Both the position numbers and the translations under genes were made by a program. The notes beneath the pieces were generated by a model that saw only the letters and a program-made list of their open reading frames with translations, ran no database searches and had not been told where the DNA came from. From Candidatus Sulfopaludibacter sp. SbA3 (GTDB lineage: Bacteria > Acidobacteriota > Terriglobia > Bryobacterales > Bryobacteraceae), in assembly GCA_945890485.1 (NCBI GenBank), contig CAMDCN010000006.1:310001-374000 (forward strand): 64,000 bases of DNA, given 5' to 3'. Shown here piece by piece: positions 35,752 through 45,149 of this stretch. Within the stretch, counting starts at the first letter, position 1; each line of letters begins with the position of its first letter.

Positions 35752-37185
35752 CTATAGTTTTGTGCCGATGGCGGCATAGTCGAGACAGCCGAAGAAGGCT
35801 TCCCGAAAGTCGGCTGGCAGCGAGGCGAGCGAGGGCATCGACTCGATGGCTGGGGTGAGCCGGCGGATCTCCAGGCTGCCATAACCGGCCTCTTCGAGGT
35901 AGTGGGCCGCGAGCGCGGGCGGTACTGGGCGCTGGTGCGTTGGATCGAGGTAGAAGTGCGAGGCAAAGATAGCCAGGCATTCCGGGTTTGGCGTTTCGAA
36001 TACGGCAATAGCGCCGGGGCGGGACTTGGCGGCGCAGAGGTTAAAGAGCCGGGGAACGAGCGGAGGCGGTAGATGTTCGATTACCTGGCCGCAGAAGACG
36101 CCGTCTAGGGAATGGTCTGGCTGCGACTCGAGCCAAGTAAACAGGTCCGCTTCGACGGCCTGCAGGCCTTTGGAGTGGCAAATGCCGACCGACTCGGCAT
36201 CGCCGTCAACGCCGATGGCCGTGAGCCCATTCTGCGAGAGCAGCTCAAGGAACTCACCACGGCCGCAGCCGAGGTCGACGATGTTCGGGCGTCCGGCGAA
36301 CAGCGGAAGGTAGGCGGCGAAGCCGGAGCGGACGTACTCTTCGGGGCCGCGAAAGCGGTTGGCGAAGTGGACGAAATCGTAGGCGGGGGATTCGGGCGCC
36401 GGCGGCGGGGGATGGGCGGCTGCCGCGAAAGCCTTCTGCCGTATCGTGCGGAGTTCGGCGTGGATCATGCGTTCGTACTCTTCGCGCACTTTGGTGAAGT
36501 CGGCCCAGAAGCGGGCTTGCGTTTCGTCGCTTGCCCGGGCGACGAGACCTTCAAAATCGCGATGCTGGCGGGCGACGATCTCGCGGAAGCTGGCTTCCAT
36601 TTGCGCGGTGCGGTGTTGGTAGGCGCCGTTCAAGTCCGCCACGCTGCGAAGGAACTGCACTTCGTTAACGCTCAGTTTGCGTTCCCACTCCTGGCGCCAC
36701 TCGTGCCAGTGGACGCGCACATCAAGCAGTTCGCGGGCCTGCTCGCGGAGACCGTCGATGTTCGAGAATGCGGACTCGGCGGAGGCGAGACGCGATTCGA
36801 CAGCGTCGATCCGCCGGGCGTTTTCTTCGAGCGCCAGGGCGATGTCCTTGAGCGCGCGGTTGTGTTCATTCAGGGCTTCGAGCGTGGCTTGCGTTGCGTT
36901 GATCGAGCCTCGGTTGAACTCTACTTGCTCGCGCACATGCCAATCGAGCACGCGGGCGAGAAAGCGCTTCCACGTTTGGATCAGTGAGTTCTTCAGGCCG
37001 GGTGGGCGCGGGTTGACGGTGCCGATGGCGGCCACCTTGGCCTCCGCCGCATCGCGGGCGTGCAGCAAGGGCAGCAGGTCGGCCACAGGAATGGCGAAGC
37101 GGCTGTGCTGGCCCTGGGGATGCCGGGCCTGCACGCGTTCCCGGATTTCGCGGACCGCTTGTTCTAGGGGGTGCTCAGCGTCCAC
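35752..37185 (-). CDS. SAM-dependent methyltransferase with long N-terminal coiled coil
   Basis: About 477 residues. Residues about 80-290 are mostly coiled coil. The C-terminal methyltransferase has motif I NIVDLGCGRGEFLELL, an acidic SAM-ribose residue in GVDGDAESV, and the signature FETPNPECLAIF followed by FYLDPTHQRPVP. That ending is common in polysaccharide-associated methyltransferases that cap or measure chain length, so O-antigen-type glycan methylation is likely but not shown. GTG 37185 overlaps the queF stop by 11 bases. It is last in the operon, before the terminator at 35660-35693. Confidence 0.85.
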   Translation of the reverse strand: MDAEHPLEQAVREIRERVQARHPQGQHSRFAIPVADLLPLLHARDAAEAKVAAIGTVNPRPPGLKNSLIQTWKRFLARVLDWHVREQVEFNRGSINATQATLEALNEHNRALKDIALALEENARRIDAVESRLASAESAFSNIDGLREQARELLDVRVHWHEWRQEWERKLSVNEVQFLRSVADLNGAYQHRTAQMEASFREIVARQHRDFEGLVARASDETQARFWADFTKVREEYERMIHAELRTIRQKAFAAAAHPPPPAPESPAYDFVHFANRFRGPEEYVRSGFAAYLPLFAGRPNIVDLGCGRGEFLELLSQNGLTAIGVDGDAESVGICHSKGLQAVEADLFTWLESQPDHSLDGVFCGQVIEHLPPPLVPRLFNLCAAKSRPGAIAVFETPNPECLAIFASHFYLDPTHQRPVPPALAAHYLEEAGYGSLEIRRLTPAIESMPSLASLPADFREAFFGCLDYAAIGTKL

Positions 37186-37585
37186 GCTTGCCCTTCCTGA
37201 CGTAGCGGGCGGTGATCTTCGACGGGATGCCGCCGCGGGGCATGAAGTCGCCGATGACGGTGGCTTCAATCGGCTTGGCGGCGCGGACCAGGTCGGCCAG
37301 GAACCGGTTGACGACGTTCTCCTGGAAGATGCCGAGGTTGCGGTACGCCAGCCAATACATTTTCAGCGACTTGAGTTCCAGGCAGTGTTCGTCGGGGATG
37401 TAGCGCAGGGTCAACGTGCCGTGGTCCGGCAGGCCGGTCTTCGGGCAGACGCTGGTGAACTCCGGGTTCACAATCTCAATTTCGTAACCGGTGCGGAACT
37501 GGTTGGGCCAGGTTTCGATATCGGGCAGCGGGGCGTTGACGCCCGCTTCGGCGTGTTCGTCGGTGTAGGCTTGTTTCTTACTCAT
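37175..37585 (-). CDS. queF: NADPH-dependent 7-cyano-7-deazaguanine reductase QueF
   Basis: About 136 residues, the short single-domain form. It has the catalytic nucleophile Cys47 in EFTSVCPKTG, the general acid Asp54 in LPDHG, and the NADPH motif. It reduces preQ0 to preQ1 on the way to queuosine in tRNA. queC, queD and queE are not in the window, so the pathway is split. ATG 37585 matches family length; the longer frame is antisense-like. It overlaps the TIGR00300 gene by 8 bases and the methyltransferase by 11. Confidence 0.95.
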   Translation of the reverse strand: MSKKQAYTDEHAEAGVNAPLPDIETWPNQFRTGYEIEIVNPEFTSVCPKTGLPDHGTLTLRYIPDEHCLELKSLKMYWLAYRNLGIFQENVVNRFLADLVRAAKPIEATVIGDFMPRGGIPSKITARYVRKGKRGR

Positions 37586-38795
37586 GGCCGGGTACCAGCT
37601 TCTTGGCGAGATGGTCGAGGAATAGGCCGACGTCCGTAACGACGCCGACGGCCTGGCCGGTGCCGCGGTCACTGAGTTTGGTGGCGACGGCGGGGTTGAT
37701 GTCGACGCACACCGTCTTCACCCAGCCGGGCAGCATGTTGCCGGTGGCAATCGAATGGAGCATGGAGCTGAGGCAGAGGACGAGGCCCGCGCCGTGGGCG
37801 TGTTCGTTGTAGGCATCCTGCGCCTTGTTCATGTCGGTGATGGTGTCGGGCAGGGGGCCGTCGTCGCGCAGGCTGCCAGCGAGGACGAAGGGCACGTTGG
37901 CCTTCACGCACTCGTACATGATGCCGCTCTGCAGCCGCCCGCTTTCGACGGCGCCGCGGATGCCGCCCGCGTGATAGATGGCATTAATGGCGCGCATGTG
38001 ATTGCGGTGGCCGTGTTCTTCGAGGCGCCCATCCTGCATGCGGACGCCGAGCGAAGTACCGAGCAGGGCCGCCTCAATATCGTGAACGGCCAGCGCGTTG
38101 CCACATAGCAGTGCATCGACAAAGCCGCCGCGGATCAGCGCGCCAAGGGGCTTGACGCCGCCGGTGTGTACGACGACAGGGCCTGCCACGACGACGACTG
38201 TTTTGCCTTCGGCGCGCATCTGCTGCATCAAGCTGGCGGTTTGGCTGACCGCGGTTTCCACCTGCCGTTCCGAGCTGATTTCGTTGCTCATGAACGCGAA
38301 GCCGTGGCGATCGCGCTCTTTCGATTCCGGAATGACACGAATACCGCGCATGCCTACGACGACGGAGTCGCCGGCCTTGACGTCGCGAAGCTTGCGGCAC
38401 CAGGGAGCGCCGTTTTCAATGACGATGCAGGCGTCCATGCGCTGCTTCCCAACCGTATGCCACGCGCCGCTGTAGCGGATTTCCGTGCGCTGGTTGGTCG
38501 TCGAATAAAAATCTTCCGGGGCGCAGCAGTCGCGTTCGACGACGCGGATTTCGGCATCGCGCGAGTCGACCGGGGTGCAACCGAGGCCGATCAACTGGCC
38601 GAGCACCTTGTCCATCAGATCGCCGGTGGGCGTCTCAATGCGGAGCCGCAGATGCGACGGTTCGCTGTTGGTGCGTCCGATCTGGAAGACTTCTACTTCG
38701 AAGCGGCCTTGGTATTCGACGACAGTGTCGAAGATCCGCTCCATGATGTGACTGTCGATCAGGTGACCCTGCGCTTCGACCGTTTCTTGAAACAT
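37578..38795 (-). CDS. LOR/SDH-domain protein, TIGR00300 family (archaeal-type ornithine cyclodeaminase-like)
   Basis: A 405-residue member of the TIGR00300 family. The N-terminal alpha/beta part begins [15 protein letters not shown] and holds [21 protein letters not shown]; the C-terminal Rossmann part contains [13 protein letters not shown] and [18 protein letters not shown] relative, the C-terminal domain of cyanobacterial ArgZ/AgrE, and some archaeal homologues convert ornithine to proline, so ornithine cyclodeaminase activity is plausible. The start lies 24 bases from the divergent acyl-CoA ligase, with AAGGA upstream. Confidence 0.8.
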   Translation of the reverse strand: MFQETVEAQGHLIDSHIMERIFDTVVEYQGRFEVEVFQIGRTNSEPSHLRLRIETPTGDLMDKVLGQLIGLGCTPVDSRDAEIRVVERDCCAPEDFYSTTNQRTEIRYSGAWHTVGKQRMDACIVIENGAPWCRKLRDVKAGDSVVVGMRGIRVIPESKERDRHGFAFMSNEISSERQVETAVSQTASLMQQMRAEGKTVVVVAGPVVVHTGGVKPLGALIRGGFVDALLCGNALAVHDIEAALLGTSLGVRMQDGRLEEHGHRNHMRAINAIYHAGGIRGAVESGRLQSGIMYECVKANVPFVLAGSLRDDGPLPDTITDMNKAQDAYNEHAHGAGLVLCLSSMLHSIATGNMLPGWVKTVCVDINPAVATKLSDRGTGQAVGVVTDVGLFLDHLAKKLVPGHE

Positions 38796-38807
38796 GCGTC
38801 CTTACAG

Positions 38808-38813
38808 GATAAT
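38808..38813 (+). promoter_or_regulatory. GATAAT -10-like element before the acyl-CoA ligase
   Basis: The hexamer matches TATAAT at five of six positions and sits 6 bases before the ATG at 38820. Read on the other strand, the same site (TATCCT, 38806-38811) is 10 bases from the TIGR00300 start, so it may also serve that gene. Confidence 0.5.
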
Positions 38814-38819
38814 GGATTC

Positions 38820-40670
38820 ATGCCCGAAGCTATAGTCTGGCGACCGGACGCGGAGACGATCGCGCGGGCGCAACTCACCCGATTCCTGCGTCAGGCCGGC
38901 GTTGAGTCGTTCGCTGAGTTGGAAACGAAGGCGGCGGCGGAGCCGGCTTGGTTCACCGAACAGGTGCTGCAGTTCCTCGATTTGCCGTGGGATCGGCCGT
39001 ACACGCAGGTGATGGATTCCTCGCGCGGTATCGCGTGGACGCGATGGTGCGTGGACGGGGAATTGAACATCGGGACGGCTTGCCTGGCGAAAGGCCCGGA
39101 CCGGCAACCGGCCGTGGTGTGGGAAGGCGAGGAAGGCGTGACGCGGTCCTGGAGCTATCGGGCGCTGCGGGTGGCCGTGCAGCGGTGCGCGAGCGGATTG
39201 CGGGCGATTGGCATCGGCAAGGGCGATGCGGTGGGCGTGCATCTGCCGATGATGCCGGAGACGGTGGCCGTGATGGTGGCGTTGGCGCGGGTAGGTGCCA
39301 TCGCGGTTCCGCTGTTCACGGGATTTGGGCCGTCGGCGATTGCGGCGCGCTTGCGGGACGTGGGGGCGAAGGCCGTCTTTACCTGCAACGCGTTTCCCCG
39401 GCGGGGGAAGCTGGTGGAGGCTAAGCGAGCGGTGGACGAAGCCGACGCCGCGCCGCTGGTGATCGTGGTGGAGCGAGTGGAAGGGCATGCGGTGGCGATG
39501 CGCGAAGGCCGGGACATCCGCTGGCAGGACTTTTGCGACATGCCGGGGTCGCATGCGCCGGATCCAACGGCGGCGGAAGATCCGCTTCTGCTGATTTATA
39601 CCTCCGGAACGACCGGGGCACCCAAGGGAATTCTCCATACGCACTGCGGGTTTCCCGTGAAATCGGCGCAGGACATGGCGTTTGGGATGGACGTGGGCCC
39701 AGGGACGCGGATCAGTTGGCTGACCGATATCGGTTGGATGATGGGGCCTTGGCTGATCTATGGTGCGCTGCTGCTGGGCGGGACGATGGCGCTTTACGAT
39801 GGCGCGCCAGAGCATCTGTGGGCGTTTGCCGCGCGGCAGGGAGTAGAGGTGTTGGGCGTATCGCCGACGCTGGTACGGACGCTGATGGGCGTGCCGATCC
39901 GGAGTGATTTGAGCCGGCTCCGGCTGCTGGCTTCGACGGGGGAGCCGTGGACGCGGGACGCGTGGATGTGGCTGTTCGAAACGGTCGGCGAGGGGAAGCT
40001 GCCGCTGATTAACTACTCGGGGGGGACGGAGATTTCGGGGGGGATCCTGTGCTCGAATCCGCTGCTGCCGATTAAGCCATGCGCCTTCTCGGCGGCCTGC
40101 CCCGGGATTGCGGCGGATATCGTGGACCCGGATGGCCAAGGGGTTGGTGAGTTGGTAATCCGGCAGCCGTGGATTGGCATGGCGCGCGGGTTCTACAAGG
40201 ATCCCGAGCGTTATGAGGAGACCTACTGGTCGCAGTTCCCGGGCGTGTGGCGGCATGGGGATTTCGCCGCGCGGGATGACGACGGCTTCTGGTATATCCA
40301 TGGGCGCAGTGACGACACCATTAAAGTGGCGGGCAAGCGGGTGGGGCCGGCTGAGGTGGAGACCATCGTCACCTCGCATGCGGCGATCCGCGAAGCGGCG
40401 GCGATTGGCGTGCCGGATGAGTTGAAGGGGAGCGAACTCATTGTGTACTGCGTGCGGCAGGGAGAAGTATCCGCGGCGGAGGTGCAGGAGCTGGTGGCGC
40501 GGGAGTTGGGCAAGCCGCTGCGGCCCCGCGAGGTGCGATTCGTCTCGGCGCTGCCGAAGACGCGGAACGGGAAAGTGATGCGGCGTCTGGTGCGGGCGGC
40601 GCGATTGGGGCTGCCGTTGGGCGATACGAGTAATCTCGAGAATCCGGAAGTTCTGCAGGAGTTTCAATAG
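38820..40670 (+). CDS. AMP-forming acyl-CoA synthetase (acetyl/propionyl-CoA synthetase-like)
   Basis: About 616 residues of the ANL adenylating family. [19 protein letters not shown] is the P-loop, [12 protein letters not shown] the A5 motif, and [10 protein letters not shown] the C-terminal A10 motif with Lys585, the residue acetylated in Acs enzymes. The first 100 or so residues, including LNIGTACL, resemble the ACAS N-terminal domain. The A5 motif reads YSGGTE rather than the TWWQTE of Acs, so the carboxylate is probably not acetate. It is 4 bases before a homogentisate-dioxygenase-like gene, so the substrate may be aromatic or acetoacetyl-like (inference). Confidence 0.85.
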   Translation: MPEAIVWRPDAETIARAQLTRFLRQAGVESFAELETKAAAEPAWFTEQVLQFLDLPWDRPYTQVMDSSRGIAWTRWCVDGELNIGTACLAKGPDRQPAVVWEGEEGVTRSWSYRALRVAVQRCASGLRAIGIGKGDAVGVHLPMMPETVAVMVALARVGAIAVPLFTGFGPSAIAARLRDVGAKAVFTCNAFPRRGKLVEAKRAVDEADAAPLVIVVERVEGHAVAMREGRDIRWQDFCDMPGSHAPDPTAAEDPLLLIYTSGTTGAPKGILHTHCGFPVKSAQDMAFGMDVGPGTRISWLTDIGWMMGPWLIYGALLLGGTMALYDGAPEHLWAFAARQGVEVLGVSPTLVRTLMGVPIRSDLSRLRLLASTGEPWTRDAWMWLFETVGEGKLPLINYSGGTEISGGILCSNPLLPIKPCAFSAACPGIAADIVDPDGQGVGELVIRQPWIGMARGFYKDPERYEETYWSQFPGVWRHGDFAARDDDGFWYIHGRSDDTIKVAGKRVGPAEVETIVTSHAAIREAAAIGVPDELKGSELIVYCVRQGEVSAAEVQELVARELGKPLRPREVRFVSALPKTRNGKVMRRLVRAARLGLPLGDTSNLENPEVLQEFQ

Positions 40671-40674
40671 AAAC

Positions 40675-41661
40675 ATGCCGATTTATCATCAATTGGGGGT
40701 AGTGCCGAGAAGGCGCACCGCCACGTATTTGAAGGCCGATGGCGGGGAGCATTTCGTCGAGCAGGTGGGTAGCGCCGGACACGGCGGAGCCTCCGCCCGG
40801 CTCTATCATTTGCATGACCCGTCGCACGTGATTTCGACCCGGCAAGCCTTTGAGCTGGTGTGGAAGCGGGAACAACCACGCCCGCTGCGCTACCGTCATT
40901 TCCGGACGCACCGGATGCCGGCGGTGGATCGGATTCCGTTAGTGTTCAACGACGACGTCGCGTTGCATACCTGGACGCCGCACAAGAGCGGCTTCTATCG
41001 GAATGCGCAGGCGGACGAGGTTCTATTCGTCACCGAGGGCGCGGGGACGTTGGAAACGCAGATGGGCGAACTGCCGTATCAGGCGGGCGACTACGTGGTG
41101 ATTCCGCGGGGCATCATCCACCGATTGCGAATGGACCCGGTGCGCCACCGGTTCCTGGTGATCGAGAGCCGGGGGGCGGTGCGGATCCCGCGGGGGCACC
41201 GGAACGGATTGGGACAACTGCGGGACGACGCGCCGTATTGCGAGCGCGACATCCGGCGTCCGATGTCGCTGCCGGTCCACGATGAGCGCGGCGAGTTCTC
41301 GTTGGTGGTGAAGAAGGATAACTGGCTGCAGGAGGTGGTGATAGACCATCATCCGTTCGACATAGCGGGATGGGATGGCTACTTCTACCCGTGGGCGCTG
41401 CAGTCGAACGACTGTCTGCCGGGCAAGTTGTTTTCGGGGGATGGCTTCTCGATCGGCGAGCCAGAGTTGGGCGAGGAGGCGGTCTATTGCGTCAAACCCA
41501 ACGCCGCAGGATTGGAGCGCGGGTCGTTGTTGCTTCATCCCGAAGGCCTGACGCCGAAGCGGCCGGGCGCCGAGGCAGCCGTGAGGTTGCGGGTGTCGAA
41601 GCCGCTCGAAATCGGAGAGGGTTCGCTTCCGGTGGAGGATGTGGAGTATTCTCGTTCGTAA
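40675..41661 (+). CDS. Homogentisate 1,2-dioxygenase family protein, apparently lacking the iron ligands
   Basis: A 328-residue protein. Pieces ADEVLFVTEGAGTLE, YQAGDYVVIPRGIIHRL, VIDHHPFDIAGWDGYFYPW and ERGSLLLHPEGL align with homogentisate dioxygenases. The family active site is missing: the YNHSN...DSDEV segment is shortened to GEEAVYCV, and the PHGPHPG histidine box reads TPKRPGAE. The ending VEDVEYSR remains collinear, so this is an internal loss, not a frameshift. It may be a non-catalytic or repurposed cupin. The Thr/Tyr of the first cupin is His here (IIHRL), which could create a different metal site. Confidence 0.75.
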   Translation: MPIYHQLGVVPRRRTATYLKADGGEHFVEQVGSAGHGGASARLYHLHDPSHVISTRQAFELVWKREQPRPLRYRHFRTHRMPAVDRIPLVFNDDVALHTWTPHKSGFYRNAQADEVLFVTEGAGTLETQMGELPYQAGDYVVIPRGIIHRLRMDPVRHRFLVIESRGAVRIPRGHRNGLGQLRDDAPYCERDIRRPMSLPVHDERGEFSLVVKKDNWLQEVVIDHHPFDIAGWDGYFYPWALQSNDCLPGKLFSGDGFSIGEPELGEEAVYCVKPNAAGLERGSLLLHPEGLTPKRPGAEAAVRLRVSKPLEIGEGSLPVEDVEYSRS

Positions 41662-41666
41662 CTGGA

Positions 41667-42470
41667 ATGAATATTGCCTTGCGCGATTCGTTGCGGGGCG
41701 CTTTCGATTACGCTGGCCTGTTTCCGCCGGCGGATTTACCGCTGGAGCAGGCGATTGCCAACTACGCTGCCTATCGGGAGAGCGAGCATCGCGATCTTTT
41801 GGGTTCTTTTGTATGCCCGTCGAACCGGTTAGCCGAGTTGGAGAGCTTGGTGCCCGGGGGCGGCGAATGGCCGTTGGCCGTGGTGGGCGTCTCCGACCTG
41901 CCTCGGGACTTTGATGCCGTTTTGGCGTTCAATCAACGGATGCAGGGTGTCGCCCGGATCCGGAGTTTCGAACTGCCGTTTGACGGGGTGTCGCCCATTC
42001 CGGGCGGTCTGAAGTCGATGCAGGGTAAAGGCGTGCGGGTCTATTTGGAAGGGCCGTGGTCCGGGAATGGGATGGAATCGGTGAAGTACTTTGGCTTGCA
42101 GGCGCAATTGCGGATGGGTGGCGCGGAGCAGGCGGCATTTCCTTCGGCGGCGGTGGTAGCGGCTTGGCTCCGGAAAGGCGCTGAGCTGGCGTTGCCGTTT
42201 CGGGCGACCGCGGGCTTGCAGCATCCCGTGCGCTGCGTCCGGTTTTTGAGCTGGGGGCCGGACAATACAACGGCACGGATGCATGGATTTTTGAATCTGG
42301 TTGCGGCGACGTCGGCGGCCAGCCGAGGCGGGCCAGTGGAGCGTCTGCTCGAAAGCGAAGAACCGAGCGAACTTCTGCCCTGGCTCGGCGGGAATTGTTT
42401 GTTGCAAGGGCTGGCCACATGTTCGTTTGAGGAGCCGGTGGCCGGGTTACAGGATTTGCGGCTGATTTAA
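41667..42470 (+). CDS. Unknown protein next to the homogentisate-dioxygenase-like gene
   Basis: About 267 residues, soluble, no signal peptide. It begins with ALRDSLRGAFDYAGLFPPADLPLEQAIANYAAY and continues as an alpha/beta protein with TIM-barrel-like strand patterns (PLAVVGVSD, GVRVYLEGP, FRATAGLQHPV). No family was recognised. ATG 41667 is 5 bases after the previous stop; the frame is open far upstream but that part is out of frame with the dioxygenase-like gene. It is tightly coupled to the two genes before it. Confidence 0.7.
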   Translation: MNIALRDSLRGAFDYAGLFPPADLPLEQAIANYAAYRESEHRDLLGSFVCPSNRLAELESLVPGGGEWPLAVVGVSDLPRDFDAVLAFNQRMQGVARIRSFELPFDGVSPIPGGLKSMQGKGVRVYLEGPWSGNGMESVKYFGLQAQLRMGGAEQAAFPSAAVVAAWLRKGAELALPFRATAGLQHPVRCVRFLSWGPDNTTARMHGFLNLVAATSAASRGGPVERLLESEEPSELLPWLGGNCLLQGLATCSFEEPVAGLQDLRLI

Positions 42471-42538
42471 ATCGCTTTATGAAGGGGCGGTTAGAATGGT
42501 GTATGCTACCATCCCAGCAACTAGGGGATTGATCGAAC

Positions 42539-43237
42539 ATGGATACTACACGCGTTCTTGTCGTTGAAGACGAGAAACGAATTGCCGACTTCCTGGGCCG
42601 GGGATTAGAAAGCGCCGGTTACAGCGTTACCATTGCACACGACGGCACGAGCGCACTCGAAGCGGTACACAGCCTGGAGCATGACCTGATTGTGCTCGAC
42701 CTGAATCTGCCAGACATGGACGGGTTGAAGGTGCTGGAGAAAGTGCGGAACCGCAAGGTGAGCCCTCCGGTACTGATTCTAAGCGCGCGGAGCAACGTGG
42801 ATGACCGCGTGAAAGGCCTTGAATCCGGCGCCGATGATTACATCAGCAAGCCGTTTGCGGTGGTTGAGTTCCTGGCGAGAGTGAAAGCTTTGTTGCGCCG
42901 CGGGGCGCCGCTGCAGGACCGTTTGCAGGTGGGTGACTTGACGCTCGATTGCATTCGGCGGAAGGTGACCCGTGCGGGCGAGAACATCGAGCTCGCGCCG
43001 AAAGAATTCAGCATTCTTGAATACTTGATGCGCAATCGCGGCCGTCCCTTGAGCCGGACCATGATTGTCGAACACGTCTGGGATATGGACTATGACGGGC
43101 TGACGAATATCGTGGATGTGTATATTCGGCACCTGCGAAGCAAGATTGACGATCGTTTTCCGGTGCGCCTGATTCACACAGTGCGAGGAATTGGCTACGT
43201 GATCGACGTTCCGGAGAAAGGCGCCGAGCAGGACTAG
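42539..43237 (+). CDS. OmpR/CusR-type response regulator
   Basis: A 232-residue two-domain regulator. The receiver domain has the acidic pair at 10-12, phospho-acceptor Asp54, a signalling Ser/Lys104 and ends at about residue 118. The C-terminal winged-helix DNA-binding domain contains ELAPKEFSILEYLMRN and VDVYIRHLRSKIDD. It would bind tandem sites upstream of target genes, perhaps including its own operon. Upstream, TAGAAT or TATGCT about 25-45 bases before the ATG could be its promoter. It is followed by its kinase after 3 bases. Confidence 0.95.
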   Translation: MDTTRVLVVEDEKRIADFLGRGLESAGYSVTIAHDGTSALEAVHSLEHDLIVLDLNLPDMDGLKVLEKVRNRKVSPPVLILSARSNVDDRVKGLESGADDYISKPFAVVEFLARVKALLRRGAPLQDRLQVGDLTLDCIRRKVTRAGENIELAPKEFSILEYLMRNRGRPLSRTMIVEHVWDMDYDGLTNIVDVYIRHLRSKIDDRFPVRLIHTVRGIGYVIDVPEKGAEQD

Positions 43238-43240
43238 GCC

Positions 43241-44737
43241 GTGCTGCAGAGGTTGTTGCTCAAGTTCGGCAAGACGGTGCGCGGCCTGCGCTTCCGGCTG
43301 ACCATGAGCTATGTCGTGATCTTTGGCTTGTTGTTGGTGGGAATTGGGCTCTATTTCCGATTGAGCCTCGAAAATCTCATCGAGGCCCGGACGCGGGAGC
43401 TGATTGAGGAAGAATGGCGCGCGGTGCGCGGATTCCTGCGGATTGAGCGGGGCCAGGCGAACTGGACCTTCGATCCGCGGGAATTGGATGACGCCTCGCA
43501 CGTGGAACGGCTGCGGAAACTGATCCTGATCACCGACCGCGAGGGCGCCGTGCTCGAAGTCTCGAACGGATATCGCGCCTTCGGCGTGGAGACTCCGGCG
43601 GAGATTCAGCAGATTATGGCGAACCGCATGCCGCAATGGAAGCTGAAAAAAGACGGCAAGGGGACGACGCTGCTGTTGCGGTTTGGGGTGATCCGTTCGG
43701 TGAACCAGCCTTACTTGCTGGTCGTGGGACGGACGCTCACTGACAACGAGACGCTCCCGGCGATGTTCGTGAGCAACTACTTTAGTGTGTTGCCATTGCT
43801 GGTTGGGTTGACCATGGTGTTGGGATGGATCATGGCCGGACGAGGATTGGAACCGGTCAATCGAGTGGCGGCCACGGCGCAGGAGGTGAGCAGTTCGACG
43901 CTGCACGTGCGGATTCCCGGGCGGAATAGCGACGATGAGTTAGACCGGTTGATCGATGCTTTCAACAAAATGATGGACCGACTGTCGCAGGGGTTTGAGC
44001 AGGTGCGGCGGTTCAGCACCGATGTTTCGCACGAGTTGCGTACGCCACTGACTTCCATTCGGGGACAGTTGGAAGTAGCGCTGTTCACCGCGAACACGAA
44101 AGAGCAGTACCGGGACGCCATTGTTAACGCGCTGCAGGATGTGGACCGATTGTCTAGTATTGTGCGGGCGCTGCTCCTCCTGTCGCAATCAGAGGCCGGG
44201 CACCTGGTTTTGAAGTTTTTGCGATTGGACTTGAGCGAGACGGTGAGGGACATCGTCGAGCAGTTCCAGATTCCGGCTGAGGATGCCGGGGTGACCTTGG
44301 ACGCCGAGTTACCTGCCGAAATCTGGGTGGACGCCGACCGCGTTCAGATGGAACGGCTGGTGGCAAATCTACTATCGAATGCCGTGAAGTATACGCCGCG
44401 CGGAGGCAAGATCCATGTGACGCTGCGGACATTGGTCAACGAACAGGGCGACCATGTGGAGATGTGTTTTTCGGACACCGGACAAGGGATTCCCGAAGAG
44501 AGTCTGCCCCACATCTTCGAGCGTTTCTACAAGGTGCCGGGAGGGGATCCGGACAAGGGTTTGGGTCTGGGATTGAGTTTTGTCTCCTGGATTGTTCGGG
44601 CGCACCACGGGAAGATCGAAGTGGATAGTAAGCTAGGCGTGGGGACGACGTTTCGGGTGTTGCTGCCGGCAAGTCCGGAGCCGGGGGCGGAGATGCCTTC
44701 GCTGGCCGGAATGGGAATTGAGGATACGCGAGGATAA
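43241..44737 (+). CDS. Sensor histidine kinase, CusS/HAMP type
   Basis: A 498-residue membrane kinase starting at GTG 43241. There are two helices (about residues 20-42 and 175-195) around a periplasmic loop, then HAMP, then a dimerisation domain with His264 in FSTDVSHELRTPLTS and an ATPase domain (LVANLLSNAVKYTP, FSDTGQGIP, GLGLGLSFV). The periplasmic loop is small and holds no recognised ligand motif. Related kinases sense copper or envelope stress. The TAA stop overlaps the ATG of the STAS gene (TAATG). Confidence 0.94.
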   Translation: MLQRLLLKFGKTVRGLRFRLTMSYVVIFGLLLVGIGLYFRLSLENLIEARTRELIEEEWRAVRGFLRIERGQANWTFDPRELDDASHVERLRKLILITDREGAVLEVSNGYRAFGVETPAEIQQIMANRMPQWKLKKDGKGTTLLLRFGVIRSVNQPYLLVVGRTLTDNETLPAMFVSNYFSVLPLLVGLTMVLGWIMAGRGLEPVNRVAATAQEVSSSTLHVRIPGRNSDDELDRLIDAFNKMMDRLSQGFEQVRRFSTDVSHELRTPLTSIRGQLEVALFTANTKEQYRDAIVNALQDVDRLSSIVRALLLLSQSEAGHLVLKFLRLDLSETVRDIVEQFQIPAEDAGVTLDAELPAEIWVDADRVQMERLVANLLSNAVKYTPRGGKIHVTLRTLVNEQGDHVEMCFSDTGQGIPEESLPHIFERFYKVPGGDPDKGLGLGLSFVSWIVRAHHGKIEVDSKLGVGTTFRVLLPASPEPGAEMPSLAGMGIEDTRG

Positions 44738-45138
44738 TGCAGATTACACAGCGGGAGAAAGAAGGGATTGTCGTTTTGGATTGCGTCGGCCAACTGGTGG
44801 CAGGCGAATCCACGGGGACCGTACGGGAAGCGCTAAACCTGTTGATTTCAGCAGGCAAGACCCGGCTGATCCTAAACCTGGGTGGGGTGACGTACATCGA
44901 TTCGTCGGGATTGGGGGCGCTGGTGATGTGCTTTTCGAGCTCGCGGCGCGCCGGGGGCACGATGAAACTGTTGAACCTTTCGCGACGGACGGTGGAATTG
45001 ATCGTGCTGACGCGCCTCGAAACGGTCTTCGAAGTCTTTGACGACGAGCAGTCGGCGGTGAACAGCTTCTTCCCGGACCGGGAGATCAGGAAGTTCGACA
45101 TTCTGACGTTCTTGCAGCAGCGTAAGAGCGAAGGGTAA
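44737..45138 (+). CDS. STAS-domain protein, anti-anti-sigma factor-like
   Basis: A 133-residue single STAS domain. The typical phosphoacceptor region is in VTYIDSSGLGALV, with Ser56/Ser57 in the DSSG motif; the C-terminal 30 residues extend beyond the family core. Such proteins bind anti-sigma kinases and free a sigma factor when dephosphorylated. No RsbW-like kinase or sigma gene is present here, and its coupling by one shared base to a histidine kinase gene suggests crosstalk with this two-component system. Confidence 0.9.
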   Translation: MQITQREKEGIVVLDCVGQLVAGESTGTVREALNLLISAGKTRLILNLGGVTYIDSSGLGALVMCFSSSRRAGGTMKLLNLSRRTVELIVLTRLETVFEVFDDEQSAVNSFFPDREIRKFDILTFLQQRKSEG

Positions 45139-45149
45139 CCTGGAAGCAG

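Noticed and set aside
38166-38819. Upstream extension of the acyl-CoA ligase frame
   Set aside because: The added residues run antisense to the TIGR00300 gene and do not match the ligase family. The ATG at 38820 with GATAAT upstream fits better.
41370-41666. Upstream extension of the unknown gene at 41667, or a frameshifted end of the dioxygenase-like gene
   Set aside because: The extra frame reads as Arg/Gly-rich nonsense, and the dioxygenase-like protein stays collinear with its family to its own stop. So neither a frameshift nor an extension is supported.
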